DNA of 64,000 bases from Agapetus fuscipes (GCA_951799405.1 OX637350.1:4201852-4265851), one strand, 5' to 3'. Shown: positions 49,441-58,990, counted from the first letter of the stretch. Notes: generated by a model not told the origin, from the letters alone. Made by a program: numbers and translations.

Positions 49441-49860
49441 TGAGAGCTGCTTAAACCAAGAAACTGTGCAAGTGGAAAAGTGTTAAGTGGCAAGTAGTAA
49501 GTGGAAAGAACTTAGGGGCAAGTGGCAATTAGTAAGTGGGATGTAGTAAGACTATCAGATCGGATACGAAATAACGAAATACGTAGAAGATCGGGAGTTA
49601 CTGACATAGTCAAAAGAGTGGCAAAGCAGAAGTGGTCGTGGGCAGGGCATTTTGCCAGATTGAGCGAGCAAAGATGGACGAAAAGAGTGGTGGAATGGAG
49701 ACCTCGTGAAAACAAAAGAATTAGAGGAAGGCCTCTTACACGATGGTCAAATAATATTACAAGAGTTGCTTGTGACTGGATGCAGAGAGCCCAGGACAGA
49801 GACGCCTGAAGAGGTAAGGGGGAGGCCTACACAGTAGAAATGTAGTATACCAATGGCTTA
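49441..49860 (+). pseudogene. RTE-like LINE C-terminal fragment
   Basis: A 95-codon frame (49522-49809): V-R-L-S-D-R-I-R-N-N-E-I-R-R-R-S-G-V, V-A-K-Q-K-W-S-W-A-G-H-F-A-R, R-W-T-K-R-V-V-E-W-R-P-R, R-G-R-P-L-T-R-W-S, then a stop after D-W-M-Q-R-A-Q-D-R-D-A. This is the conserved C-terminus of RTE-like 'endonuclease-reverse transcriptase' proteins of insects. It follows AGTGGCAAGTAGTAAGTGG tandem-like sequence (49470-49545). The homologue at 57.7 kb is frame-broken. Confidence 0.85.
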
Positions 49861-50335
49861 GTTCATATAAGAATAGACAAGGCGAACCAATATTTTGTCA
49901 TTGGTTGCTAAGACGTAAGGACCCTTGACACGTTGATGTGTGACGTTTACCCGCCAAGATTTTTTTTTAAATATGTGCCAAGTCCATTCATATGAAACAG
50001 GAATCGCAGTGAGGATACATATGACTGCAAACGATGAAAAAAAACATTTATCTGCTATTCTGGTCTGAACCCGCGCTGAGAAAGGACCCTTTGATAATTA
50101 TGGTTGTATCAGACAGAGATCTGATCGAGATTTTATTCAAAAACGTTTACCAGTTTGACATTATGTAAAAGTACTCTTGAATTTAAATATTTAAAAACAC
50201 ACACACACAACAATATAAGGATATTGAACTTGGGACAGATTTTTCAACAGTCGGATAAACAGTTAACTGTCAATTAACGAATTTTTAAATTAATTAATTT
50301 AAATTAATGTGGTAATTCGAAAGATTAATAATGTA
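49861..50335. other. No gene; short AC microsatellite
   Basis: AC dinucleotide run at about 50196-50210. Otherwise AT-rich with nothing coding. Confidence 0.45.
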
Positions 50336-50455
50336 GAAAACATTGAGAAAAATATAAACGTCTAATAGATGAGAGGAGTGTGCAAGAGCGGAACAGAATG
50401 GAGACGCATATGCGGGGATACTGGTCATCCCTAGCATATTGGCAGGTGGGTTACA
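50336..50455 (+). pseudogene. RTE-like LINE 3' terminus
   Basis: GTGTGCAAGAGCGGAACAGA, ATGGAGACGCATATGCGGGG, ATACTGGTCATCCCTAGCAT. It corresponds to the V-C-K-D-R-V-K-W-R-H-L-C-G-G-T-G-H-P end of the 6.8 kb LINE. Tail lost. Confidence 0.65.
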
Positions 50456-50644
50456 ACCTGAAATCTTCTAATATTCATATTCAAAGATATAAAAAATAAA
50501 TTGTAGTAGATTATACAAATTATTTTAAGGCATTTCTAGCTACTAACTATTAGGTTATACTAGTAAGGATTTACTAGTTGTATAGAATTATTGTAAACAA
50601 ATATAAAACCTTCAAAAATCTGAATTCTCTACAAGCATCGTACC

Positions 50645-50775
50645 TTTTGTGTGGCCGACCTTGTGCTGTGAAATGCCCTACCCCAGGGGCTTAGAGGTGT
50701 AGAGAATGCAAGTACGTTTAGGTCGGGATTGGAAGGCATGTTTGTTTTGGAGATGTTACAGTTGAATACTGCCAT
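50645..50775 (+). pseudogene. LINE C-terminal remnant
   Basis: TGAAATGCCCTACCCCAGGG, CTTAGAGGTGTAGAGAATGC, TTTAGGTCGGGATTGGAAGG: with a frameshift this reads W-N-x-L-P, then F-R-S-G-L-E-G, the usual end of Jockey/LOA-type ORF2. Confidence 0.5.
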
Positions 50776-51943
50776 TGCAGTGATTTATCACAAAACCACA
50801 CTATAAATATTGTCAATGTAATTGTTATTATTATTACCTAAAGTAAGCTTTTTTATAAGACTGAAAATTATCCGAGAACAAATTTCATTCCATCTTAAAA
50901 TATGAATATTATTACTGTTTTTGAACGAACGAACATCAGTAATATTACTACTAAGTTTGAAAGTGTGTACACTGTACACGTTCTCAGTGGACTGCCTACT
51001 TACTAATTGGCTGGGCTCGTTTGGCCTGGCAAGCGAGACGTTTCAGATGCAAATCGTAGGCAATTTCCACAGCACCTGTTTTAGTATAGTGGCTTGCTCC
51101 AATTGAGATAGTAGTCTAGTTGTTTAGGACAGCTGGCGAGTGCGTTAAATGTTGCCTAAGTTTACAAAGACAGAGTAAAGGCAAGATAAAATATTATATA
51201 CACATGGATTACCTTGAACAAAACGCAATTACTCAAACTAAATCGAAAAAAATCTAAATTAAATCAAAATGTCAATGAATCACTGAAAGCACAAAATAAA
51301 TCATTAAAATGAAACCAGAAAAGCATAGAACAGAAGAACTTAAGGCCTAAAAAAACCTACATAAAGTAGAGATCTTATAACGTTATAAACATTTTTGAAC
51401 ACAAATAATATCAATAACCGGCACTGGTATTCGAATATTGAATTGAAATTTACATGAAAAAAAAATGCTATATATTAATTTATGAAGCTTTGTTACCTTT
51501 CATTTTTAAGTATTAAACATTCAAAATAATTATAACATATATTGATATTTCGTACCTTACAATGTAAGCATTGTTTTCGAAACCGGTCGTACATTATTAA
51601 AGTTTATTAATTCTCACCCCGTAACCATGTACTAATTATTTTTAATATTTCATACTATTCAATCCATCTGAACCTTTTTTATGTTTTCTTAAAAAGTAAG
51701 ATATTTATACAGAGGCGTATATTTACACTAGGTTAGATTAACACTAAACTACTAACCTGTCCACTTGCAAACGACTGTCCCACGGCAAGCGAATGCATTT
51801 GCATGGGAAATTTTCCAACGACAGTCATTGACAAGCCCTCTATCTACTATCTGGGCACTAAAATTTCTTTAACGAGCGTCCATTTTATCGCGTAATATTT
51901 TCTTCCCGTTGCACTCTACTATATATATATTTATTTATTTTTT
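50776..51943. other. No gene or recognised repeat
   Basis: About 1.1 kb of AT-rich DNA. Frames 50788-50979 (-) and 50921-51106 (+) have no domains. No copies of window families seen. Confidence 0.45.
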
Positions 51944-51945
51944 TG

Positions 51946-52232
51946 ACCGGTCCGTAGTCTAGTGATTAGCGCTTTGGACTCGTAAATGGAAGGTCGTGGG
52001 TTCGAATCCCGGCAGAGCACAAAAAATATACCATTTATATTTTCAAACATGCTTTTCGCTGGGTTGAAAAATTCATATACATTTACCAAAGACCGGTCAG
52101 CAAAGGTCCATCCAGCCTAAACTGGGGCTTGCTTGTGAATTGGCGCTTTATTTAGCGACTACCAAGCTCGCAGAGGGCTCTTGAGGTGTGATTCACACTA
52201 AATAGATCATCCTAATATTATTATTATTATAT
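51946..52232 (+). repeat. SINE-B copy, best tRNA-like head
   Basis: GACCGGTCCGTAGTCTAGTG then ATTAGCGCTTTGG, and a perfect B box GGGTTCGAATCCC before GGCAGAGCAC. The body is CGCTGGGTTGAAAAATTC, GACCGGTCAGCAAAGGTCC, TGGGGCTTGCTTGTGAATT, and the end GAGGTGTGATTCACACTA plus ATTATTATTAT. No 5S head precedes it; AT-rich DNA does. Confidence 0.92.
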
Positions 52233-52432
52233 ATCGCCACCTCAAAGATAAAACTGAAGAAGAGAGATACACTGATTTGAGAAATCGTAGATAACACATT
52301 TAATTGGGTATAACTTCTCATATTAAGTGAACTAATTGTAAGGAAGTGCTTATGAAACTTCTAAAATACAGGATTTTAACACTTTTTTAGTGTTATCTCT
52401 CATAGAAAATAGGGAAAAAGATGCATTTATGG
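52233..52432 (+). repeat. Rpt-L copy 2
   Basis: TCGCCACCTCAAAGATAAAA, CACTGATTTGAGAAATCGTA, AACTAATTGTAAGGAAGTGC, CTCATAGAAAATAGGGAAAA. Directly follows the SINE-B tail. Followed by GGCGGCAGGATACAAGACAC, the 3' end of the ACAAG-tailed LINE. Confidence 0.8.
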
Positions 52433-52780
52433 CGGCAGGATACAAGACACAAGACAATGCCTACATATGTAGAACGTTATGGTTAAATAGTCTAACAGTA
52501 AAACTGCATTTATTTCAACGTTAAAATAAATATTAATCCACACAGAAGTCTCACATCGAATAGGGTCAAAATAATCATATGATATTATGTCCAACGATCT
52601 ACAAGACCAAGATTTCATATTCTTATCTAAGCACTCCATCTGAAATGTATTAAAGAGGTCAAGATTCATACTCACGCACCGCTATTCACGAACGATACTC
52701 TGATACCTCACAATACTATGCTATCTCACAATGCTATGCGTTGTTTGGTTGGTTGATAAAAAAAACTTATTTTCCTTTTG
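52433..52780. other. No gene; LINE tail trace
   Basis: GGCGGCAGGATACAAGACAC (52431-52450) is an isolated RTE-like ACAAG-type LINE 3' end. The frame 52427-52675 (-) is not recognised. Confidence 0.45.
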
Positions 52781-52782
52781 GT

Positions 52783-52870
52783 GCCACTTCTATCGAAAAA
52801 CGACGATTATCATGGCTATTTTGGCATTTGATACTGTGGCTTAAAACAGGTGCTTGATCCTTTTGTGGAA
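52783..52870. repeat. Rpt-M copy
   Basis: Matches the Rpt-M insert in SINE-C at 38129-38230; see that entry. Confidence 0.55.
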
Positions 52871-53242
52871 TCATTGTCTCAGTTTTTTCAGCCAAGATGT
52901 CCTTCGGTGTCCATAAGATCTTTTCCCCTCAATCTTACCTTGTATGATAAGATAGAGAAGGCGGTATTTCTTATTTCTCAAAATAGGACCGAAGTACATC
53001 AGCTTTCTCTGCTTAATGGTTGGCAGAAGTTCTTTTGTAGTGCGCATTCGTTGGAGGACTTCTTCATTGGTGACCCGATCACGCCAGGAGATCCGAAGCA
53101 TTCTTCGGTAGAGACACATCTCGAACGCTTCAATTCGTCTCTCCAGTGCCTGTGTGAGTGTCCATCCCTCCATACCATATAGAGCAATTGGGAAGACCTG
53201 GAAAGACCTCACCATGCGCTCCCGGAGTTCAAGGTTCAAAAA
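52871..53242 (-). pseudogene. RTE-like LINE coding fragment
   Basis: An intact 122-codon minus-strand frame: L-R-E-R-M-V-R-S-F-Q-V-F-P-I-A-L-Y-G-M-E-G-W-T-L, R-R-I-E-A-F-E-M-C-L-Y-R-R-M-L-R-I-S-W, D-R-V-T-N-E-E-V-L, K-R-K-L-M-Y-F-G-P-I-L-R, I-I-Q-G-K-I-E-G-K-R, R-R-T-S-W-L-K-K-L-R-Q. It covers the region just after RT and stops at the C-terminal tail. Frame integrity suggests moderate age. Both ends are truncated. Confidence 0.85.
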
Positions 53243-53319
53243 TGTATACGAAAATCGTTGTTAACAATGCAAGCTCAAAAAAGTATGAGGGTTATCTCCG
53301 GAATCTCTTGCCGTGTTCT

Positions 53320-53395
53320 GTCAGAGCTGGAGCTTCCGTAAGTTTCGCCCATGTCTACGATGAGCTTTCTCAGCATGAAGCGATAATGATGAGAC
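53320..53395 (+). repeat. Rpt-G copy 2
   Basis: GAGCTGGAGCTTCCGTAAGT, TTTCTCAGCATGAAGCG then ATAATGATGAG; parallels 10060-10135. Confidence 0.6.
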
Positions 53396-53447
53396 ACTGC
53401 AACAGATCCCGAAAGACAAGCCTCAAGCTATGTCCGGTAGATAGCTT

Positions 53448-54150
53448 ACTAGGTAGAGGCATTGCATTCAAAGGCAGAGAGCTAGGGTTCAAACCACGCC
53501 TGGGGTGTAAGACATGATTTACAGTTTTGGTATTTATTTTAACCCAAAACGTAATACCGGCAAGATAAACTCATTCTTTAGAGATAATGAGAACCTGCAT
53601 CCGCAGAAGCAAGGAAACCTCCACTACAAATTATGTATGTGGTTGGCGTAAGACTAGCTCCATTACATTATCTTATCTTAATCCTGGAAAGATTTCTCTT
53701 GTTTATGAGTCAGACTCCTGGCTTTACACCCGTACAACTCAACTGCCCGAACATCATCATCATCTTCTAAAGGCAGTGCCTTGTTGCATCAACCATCTGT
53801 CTCTGTCTGCTGCCATCCTTTTGAGATGCGAATAGGAAAAGACATCCATGAGCCGCTTCAAATCCTTAAAGTATGAAGTTCTTGGACGACCTCTTGTGCG
53901 TTATCCTAAGATTTTGCCTTCAAAGATGTTGCTAAGAAAGGTGCTGTATCTGATTGAGTGCCCTATTATCTTGGCTTTCCTCTTTAAAATATGATTTATC
54001 AGCTCTCTTCTTTCTTCTACGTCCCGCAACACCTTTTCGTTGGACTTCTTTTCGACCCATGATGTCTTGGACATTTTCTGCCCGAACAATGATTGTGAAA
54101 ATAAAAAGGATTCCACTCGTCACATGCTACTATTTTGTAGCTTACTCTGA
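53448..54150 (+). repeat. SINE-C copy carrying nested LINE DNA
   Basis: Head and body are 53448-53680 (GAGAGCTAGGGTTCAAACCA, CGGCAAGATAAACTCATTC, ATGTGGTTGGCGTAAGAC). The 3' end is 54093-54150 (GTGAAAATAAAAAGGATTCC, CTCGTCACATGC, TGTAGCTTA). The gap holds about 80 bp of older LINE-like sequence and a 324-bp LINE with its own TSD. Confidence 0.82.
53754..54077 (-). mobile_element. 5'-truncated LINE, 11-bp TSD, ATG tail
   Basis: CTGCCCGAACA flanks it (53743-53753, 54078-54088). The minus strand encodes W-V-E-K-K-S-N-E-K-V-L-R-D-V, R-R-E-L-I-N-H-I-L-K-R-K-A-K-I-I-G-H-S, F-E-G-K-I-L-G, then after a frameshift R-G-R-P-R-T-S-Y-F-K-D-L-K, M-A-A-D-R-D-R-W-L, and ends with an ATG repeat (plus CATCATCATCAT at 53752-53764). 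RTE-like. The target itself (L-Y-G-C-K-A-x-x-L-T in minus frame at ~53690-53745) looks like an older relative. Confidence 0.9.
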
Positions 54151-54550
54151 AAGCAGCTTAGTTTCATTTGACCAAAGATGCTTTGAGTTCACGCATAGCA
54201 TTTGAGCTGCCTCAGCATCGTTCGTGAATACCAGTGTAAGTCTCATGACATAATGACGTTGGTTACCGTTGTCAGTGAATACGATAATCTTGAATGTTTA
54301 TTGTGAGGAGGAAAAAATCAAAACATAAACGGTAAGGTCCGCTGCAGTACTCGTGGAACGTCCCACACAATTTTGGGAAATTATTAAATTCATTAAAAAT
54401 ATTTATTCAATGCACAATGCGTCTTTAAGATGCGTCGTTAAGCTCTGATATAAGGACTTGCATCTTTCGAAGAATGCCCCGTTCAGACTGAGATAGTATA
54501 AAATAATTTTAGAGTGGTTAGTGAGTAGTAAGGTAGATTTTTCGTTGATA
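54151..54550. other. No gene or recognised repeat
   Basis: Nothing coding or shared seen. Confidence 0.4.
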
Positions 54551-54637
54551 TTCTAATCGAATCTAATCTAAGTTGCATAGATATGTCACATTGGAGATTC
54601 ACATTACATGCATTCCCACAACCAGACACGTACAAGT
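54551..54637 (-). repeat. Rpt-A, A2, 3' end only
   Basis: CTAATCGAATCTAATCTAAG to AACCAGACACGTACAAG, 5'-truncated at ~87 bp. Confidence 0.88.
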
Positions 54638-55002
54638 ATTTACACGTACACGTAATTCATAGTCTAATAAATGATGAAAATTGAGAAAATAAATGAACCT
54701 TGTAGGAACACTTAGTAGGAAAGCCTGTGTGAAATGAACCTTTGTGATTGTTCTTTGATAAAGGAAAATACAGCTTTCAAACAATAGAAGAGTATTATAG
54801 AAAATGCAATGCTTTTTAGTGTGTAGCGTTGACCACTAGCCCGTCGTCGATAAAAAAAAAACACAGAAAAGTACAGTGAATAATGGACTATCTGTCAGAT
54901 CAGTGATAATATGTCAGTGAAATGATCAATTTTAATAGACGAAGCGCAGCTGGAATACCAAGAACAAATTGGCTGGATGAGGAACGACTATTTATTATTT
55001 GC
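54638..55002. other. No gene; small LINE trace
   Basis: GAATACCAAGAACAAATTGG then CTGGATGAGGAACG (54951-54985, +) reads P-R-T-N-W-L-D, a LINE C-terminal trace. Otherwise nothing. Confidence 0.4.
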
Positions 55003-55252
55003 ATTCCTTGACTTATAGGGTTGGCATGAGATTGACCACCCATCCTGTAAAAATGGTTCACTTTGCCAATGTCACCCATGTTACAGGTAAGGTCAGCAAC
55101 AGTTGCAGGGTTAATATTCATTTGAGGTTTGGATTTTAATTTGTAAATACACATGCAGCATTTGTAAGCGCGAATTTGTGTTTATGGGCATGCATTTAAT
55201 GTGAATTTTAAATGTTATTACATCTCTTTTCAACTTAGATTATAGATATTTT
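55003..55252 (+). repeat. Rpt-A copy, A3-like, full length
   Basis: CATTCCTTGACTTATAGGG start, GTTTGGATTTTAATTTGTAA, TTTGTAAGCGCGAATTTG, tail AACTTAGATTATAG. One extra G in the 5' block. Confidence 0.88.
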
Positions 55253-55709
55253 AGAGGATAGTGGAGGTTCATGCAACCAAAATACGAGACCAGAGATGTA
55301 AGGCGTGGGTAAAGCTCTGAATGAAGCAGACTCACCCAAAGTTGTACTGGCATTTACGACAACTGTCTGGGATCACTGTCCTGGTTCGAACGCAGCATTA
55401 AGCCAAGGAATTTGTGGGCTATCGGGCAGTGGAATAACATTAAGAATTCTCCCATCACTTATGTTTATTAAGGCTTTAAAAACATTATCAGATGATGTGA
55501 ACACATTATCAGATGATGTGAACACACCATCAAAAGCTGGAAATTTCAACTTCAGGCAGGATTTGTGGACTTTATTATACGCATCAGTTACTTCTTATTA
55601 CGGCCGGTGAATTATGATCTACGGTATTTATTTTTTAATATGAAATTTATTGATCCATATTTTGTAATTATAATGCGGTACTTACATTGTTGTAACGGTA
55701 AACGTATTT
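55253..55709. other. No gene; 18-bp tandem duplication
   Basis: ACATTATCAGATGATGTGA is repeated in tandem at ~55482-55525 inside a 101-codon frame (55305-55610) that I do not recognise. Confidence 0.45.
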
Positions 55710-55868
55710 CTATAATCTAAGTTGCAAAGATGTATTTACATTAACTGCATGCCTACAAGCAGGCACATGTAAGTTTACGCATGTGTACATACAAAATAAA
55801 CCCAGCCCTCAAACCATGAACATAAGATTCGCAACTGTTGCTGCGTTTTCCTGAAGCTGGGGTAGTAA
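55710..55868 (-). repeat. Rpt-A copy, 5'-truncated
   Basis: TCTATAATCTAAGTTGCAAA to CGTTTTCCTGAAGCTGGGG. Small deletion near 55745. Confidence 0.8.
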
Positions 55869-55904
55869 CGGTCTTAGGAAAAGGCTTAAGAAATTTTCAA
55901 TCTA

Positions 55905-55975
55905 CATTTTTTTGTGCTCAACCGGAAATTGAATCCACTACCATTCGTTTCTGAGTGTTCACCGGTCAATACTGT
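55905..55975 (-). repeat. SINE-B head fragment, decayed
   Basis: TTTTTGTGCTCAACCGGAAA, TTGAATCCACTACCATTCG, GAGTGTTCACCGGTC. The anticodon-arm region is deleted. Confidence 0.65.
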
Positions 55976-56190
55976 AAGTATTATTTCGAATTTTAAGCTT
56001 TAAACTTAAAGTCATGAGCATTTCTATCCTTGGGGTTGTACATTCTTGCCTTTATTATGGATAGATCGCCTCTGAGTACCTACTCATCAGTTCATTACCA
56101 CCCTTTGGGAAAAAAATACTCAATACATAATATAATTTTGTAGGGTTAGTGTATTCACACAGTGAAAATTCATTTTATTTAAAAAAAAAA
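55976..56190. other. Rpt-J fragment only
   Basis: GTGTATTCACACAGTGAAAA then TTCATTTTATTT at 56148-56180 is an inverted Rpt-J core. Otherwise nothing. Confidence 0.45.
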
Positions 56191-56335
56191 TCTTAAACGT
56201 AGTTTAATTTTCACAATAATATTTTATATCTCGAGCACTTTCGACCTTCAATACTCTTGATAATGACCTGAGTATTGAAGGTCGAAAGTGCTCGAGATAT
56301 AAAATATTATTGTGAAAATTAAACTACGTTTAAGA
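56191..56335. repeat. Perfect palindrome, 66-bp arms, 13-nt spacer
   Basis: 56191-56256 and 56270-56335 are exact reverse complements, spacer TTGATAATGACCT. The outer arms are followed by A-runs on the plus strand on both sides (56181-56190 and 56335-56350), so the symmetry ends there. Right arm carries AAGGTCGAAAGTGCTCGAGA, matching the GTCGAAAGCGC box of 44.4 kb; with TTGATAATGACC this resembles a hammerhead layout. Confidence 0.95.
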
Positions 56336-56365
56336 AAAAAAAAAAAAAAATTAAATACATAATAT

Positions 56366-56658
56366 TGTTACGAAGTATGGATTTGTAGTACATGTACCTA
56401 GGCACGTAGCTTACTGGTCGAACAATCCTATAGAAGTATCTCGAACACACAAGAATCGTCTCTGCCGCACATGTATTTACGAGCGGAGATTCTGCGGGGA
56501 GCCAGAGTCTCTTTCAACATATTGCCGCGAAGTCCTTATAAGCTAGAGCGAGAAGAGTGACAGTACTGCGTAATAAATATTGTTCAAAATAAATATTGTT
56601 CAATAAATAAATCGCAATTTAATTAAAAAGAACCCCAACTACGAGTATAAACATAACA
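56366..56658 (+). mobile_element. Solo LTR, Ty3/gypsy-like
   Basis: TGTTACGAAG start, ATAACA end (TGTTA/TAACA inverted termini), flanked by ATAT at 56362-56365 and 56659-56662 (AATAT if one A is shared). Inside, CTTATAAGCTAGAGCG near 56540 is TATA-like, followed by AATAAATA signals at ~56572-56610. Length 293 bp. No internal region remains, so it is a product of LTR recombination. Orientation assigned from the TATA-to-AATAAA order. Confidence 0.8.
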
Positions 56659-57131
56659 ATATTTATATTTTTTAATAAATTAAATTTAAATATTAATTTT
56701 ATTTATCCCCATGAAAACAGCATGGGTCAGAGTGTTGGATATATAAAACAAAACCCCCCACGTCTATTTTTTAATCATGAATATAATTAAAATCAACAAG
56801 TCTACAATTCCTCTGGCCACTCTCGGCTTGCGCCACATTGCCGTGATTGCATTCATTCATTTAAATGATTGCCACAATTATTTTGCCATTCAGAGTGTTT
56901 GTATGCGAGAAATTAAAATTATTAAGGGACTAGTCCTCGCTGTTTATATGCAACGTTTATTCAAAGACACTCTACTAACAAAGGTAATCCATTTGATGAT
57001 AATGATGATTACTCTGCAGAGCAATGCTATGTGAAAAATTATAGCAGCAAGCAATGTTTTATAAGAGCAAAATATTAAATCTAAAAATACTGTTTAGTAC
57101 ATGAAATTATTGATTTCCGACTATAGTTTAT
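56659..57131. other. No supported gene
   Basis: An 85-codon frame at 56777-57034 has no recognised family. AT-rich otherwise. Confidence 0.4.
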
Positions 57132-57356
57132 AACCATACTGTAAAAAATGGTTCACTTTGCCAATGTCACCCCTGTTTCAGGGAAGGTCGGCAAAAGTTG
57201 TGGGGCTTATGTTCATTTGAGGTTTGGATTTTATTTGTAAGTACACATTCAGCATTTGTAAGCGCGAACTACACTTGTTGGTTTGTGGGCATACATCTGA
57301 GAGCTTTAAATGAATATATCTTTGCAACTTAGATTATAGATATTATTATAGATTAT
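57132..57356 (+). repeat. Rpt-A copy, A3
   Basis: ACCATACTGTAAAAAATGGT start (same internal start as 5265 and the complement of 16357), A3 marker CATACATCTGAGAGCTTTA, tail GATTATAG. Confidence 0.9.
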
Positions 57357-57390
57357 AGTTTATGACTGAATAACACCGAATATATCTACT

Positions 57391-57632
57391 CGGTTGGTAT
57401 GCGGCTGACCACCCATGTTGTAGAAATGGTTCACTTTGCCAATGTCACCCCTGTTTCAGGGAAGGTCGACAGGCGTTGCAGGGTGTATATCCATTTGAGA
57501 TTTGGTTTTTATGTTGTAGTTCACATGCGGCATGCTCAAGCGCGAACGTATATGTGTCTGCTTGTGAGAATGCATGTAATGTGAATGTGAATCCCCAATG
57601 TTACATATCTTTGCAACTTAGATTAGATTAGT
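57391..57632 (+). repeat. Rpt-A copy, A2
   Basis: CGGTTGGTATGCGGCTGACC to TTGCAACTTAGATTAGATTA. Contains a 6-bp duplication, AATGTGAATGTGAATCCC. Lies 35 bp after the A3 copy. Confidence 0.9.
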
Positions 57633-57689
57633 AATCATGCGTGCTTCCAATATCCACTTATGGCTTGGAAACAAAATGGCTCACTCAGC

Positions 57690-58080
57690 ATAGCGCCAAC
57701 AGACTGAGGACGTGCCAAAGCGGAGGATGCTGGGAATCAGCCTCAGAGACAGGGTTCCAAGCCAGGAGATCCGTAGACGCACTGGTGTCACTGATGTCAT
57801 AAAGCGAGTGGCCTGCTTAAAGTGGCGCTGGGCTGGTCACTTCGCAAGACAAGACCATGATAGGTAGCCGAAAAGGATCATCCAGTGGCGGCACAGGATA
57901 TCCAAACGGAGAGGGGAGACCCCAACTGAGGTGGCTGGACGACACCAAGAGAACTGCAGGCAGAGAATGGCTGAACACAGCAGCCGATAGACAGGAATGG
58001 AGAGGATTGGAGGAGGCTTACTTCAAGGAGTGGATGAAGAAGAAAGAAGTATCTAATTATGAAAGGAAATAAACACTTAA
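57690..58080 (+). pseudogene. RTE-like LINE C-terminal fragment, frame-broken
   Basis: First frame: K-R-R-M-L-G-I-S-L-R-D-R-V-P-S-Q-E-I-R-R-R-T-G-V-T-D-V, L-K-W-R-W-A-G-H-F-A-R-Q-D and a stop near 57866. After a shift, E-G-R-P-Q-L-R-W-L-D-D-T-K-R, D-R-Q-E-W-R-G-L-E-E-A-Y-F-K-E-W-M-K-K. Same family as 49441-49860 but reaching the true C-terminus (E-A-Y-x-x-x-W). No microsatellite tail. Confidence 0.85.
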
Positions 58081-58392
58081 ATTAAAGCCGAGTTATCGCG
58101 CGTGTTGTTTCATGTTTATTACAGAGTTACCCAATGCCGACACATCATTATCTCTTCACACTTTAGTCAGAATGTTGACCCTGCATTTATCTCGCCACGG
58201 ATCCAACTCTAGGACTTATGTTCACCAAAAAAAAATACTCTACAACCAGACCAACAATCACAAATCCTTTACTTCACCTCAAGTATAAAACTTTGCGTAA
58301 ATAATGAATACTCAACAATCACCTACTTAAACATAAATGTATGAAAATAAAAACACTCACTAGAGGAGCTGGTATATCATCCGGTGTTAGGA
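58081..58392. other. No gene; Rpt-F fragment
   Basis: Rpt-F at 58338-58376 (GTATGAAAATAAAAACACTC, ACTAGAGGAGCTGG), immediately before FB3. Confidence 0.45.
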
Positions 58393-58489
58393 TAGAACAC
58401 CACAGTGACAAAACAACGCATGACTTATGTCAACAGATGAATTAACATCGCATGCCAGAAAATCACATGAAAAAACATTATATCGCTAT

Positions 58490-58750
58490 CTGAAAGGTAA
58501 CACTGAATGAGTGCAGATTCACTGATTTGAGAAATCGTAGATTAAACTGTTTATTGGCTGTAACTTCTCATAGAAAGTGAACTAATTATAAGGAAGTGCT
58601 CATGACAAACTTCTAAACTATATATTTTTCACAAAGTGTTAGTGTTTTCTTTCGTAGAAAATAGGGAAAAGGTGCATTTATCCGAGGAAACCATGTTGCC
58701 TTCATATGTCACTTATTCAGTTTTACCTTTAAAGTATCGATATAACATGT
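58490..58750 (+). repeat. Rpt-L copy 3
   Basis: CACTGATTTGAGAAATCGTA, AACTTCTCATAGAAAGTGAA, TTCGTAGAAAATAGGGAAAA, then TATGTCACTTATTCAG paralleling TATGCCACTTATAAAAC at 8.3 kb. Longest of the three. Confidence 0.8.
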
Positions 58751-58807
58751 TTTGTCTTGTGATTTTTTGTCATTGTGTTTTTTTTCATGTGATGTATTTT
58801 CATTGTA

Positions 58808-58990
58808 TTTTTTATGGTTTGTGTATTAACACTGTGAAAATTCATGTCTTTTAGTTTGTTATTCAATAAAACAACACTTTTTAAGTTTTAAACACTGTTT
58901 ATAATTTCACAAATACAATATAATTATAAATTATTAAATTTTAAATTATGCTACTAACGTTTTCGACTATTTAGTTATCATCAGGCCAAA
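58808..58990 (-). ncRNA. Penelope-like terminal repeat with hammerhead-like boxes
   Basis: The minus strand has CTGATGA (58984-58978) and GAAAACG (58964-58958) separated by a 13-nt TAACTAAATAGTC that can only form a short stem II (ACT/AGT), so activity is doubtful. Downstream on the same strand: AAACAGTGTTTAAAACTTAA, AAAGTGTTGTTTTATTG. Same layout as 42530-42765. Confidence 0.5.

Noticed and set aside
51946..52020. Functional tRNA gene
   Set aside because: A and B boxes are good, but the anticodon arm does not pair properly, and the unit is repeated with a SINE body.
57857..58072. 71-codon ORF start M-I-G-S-R
   Set aside because: The start is an artefact of a frameshift in a LINE; upstream coding continues in another frame.
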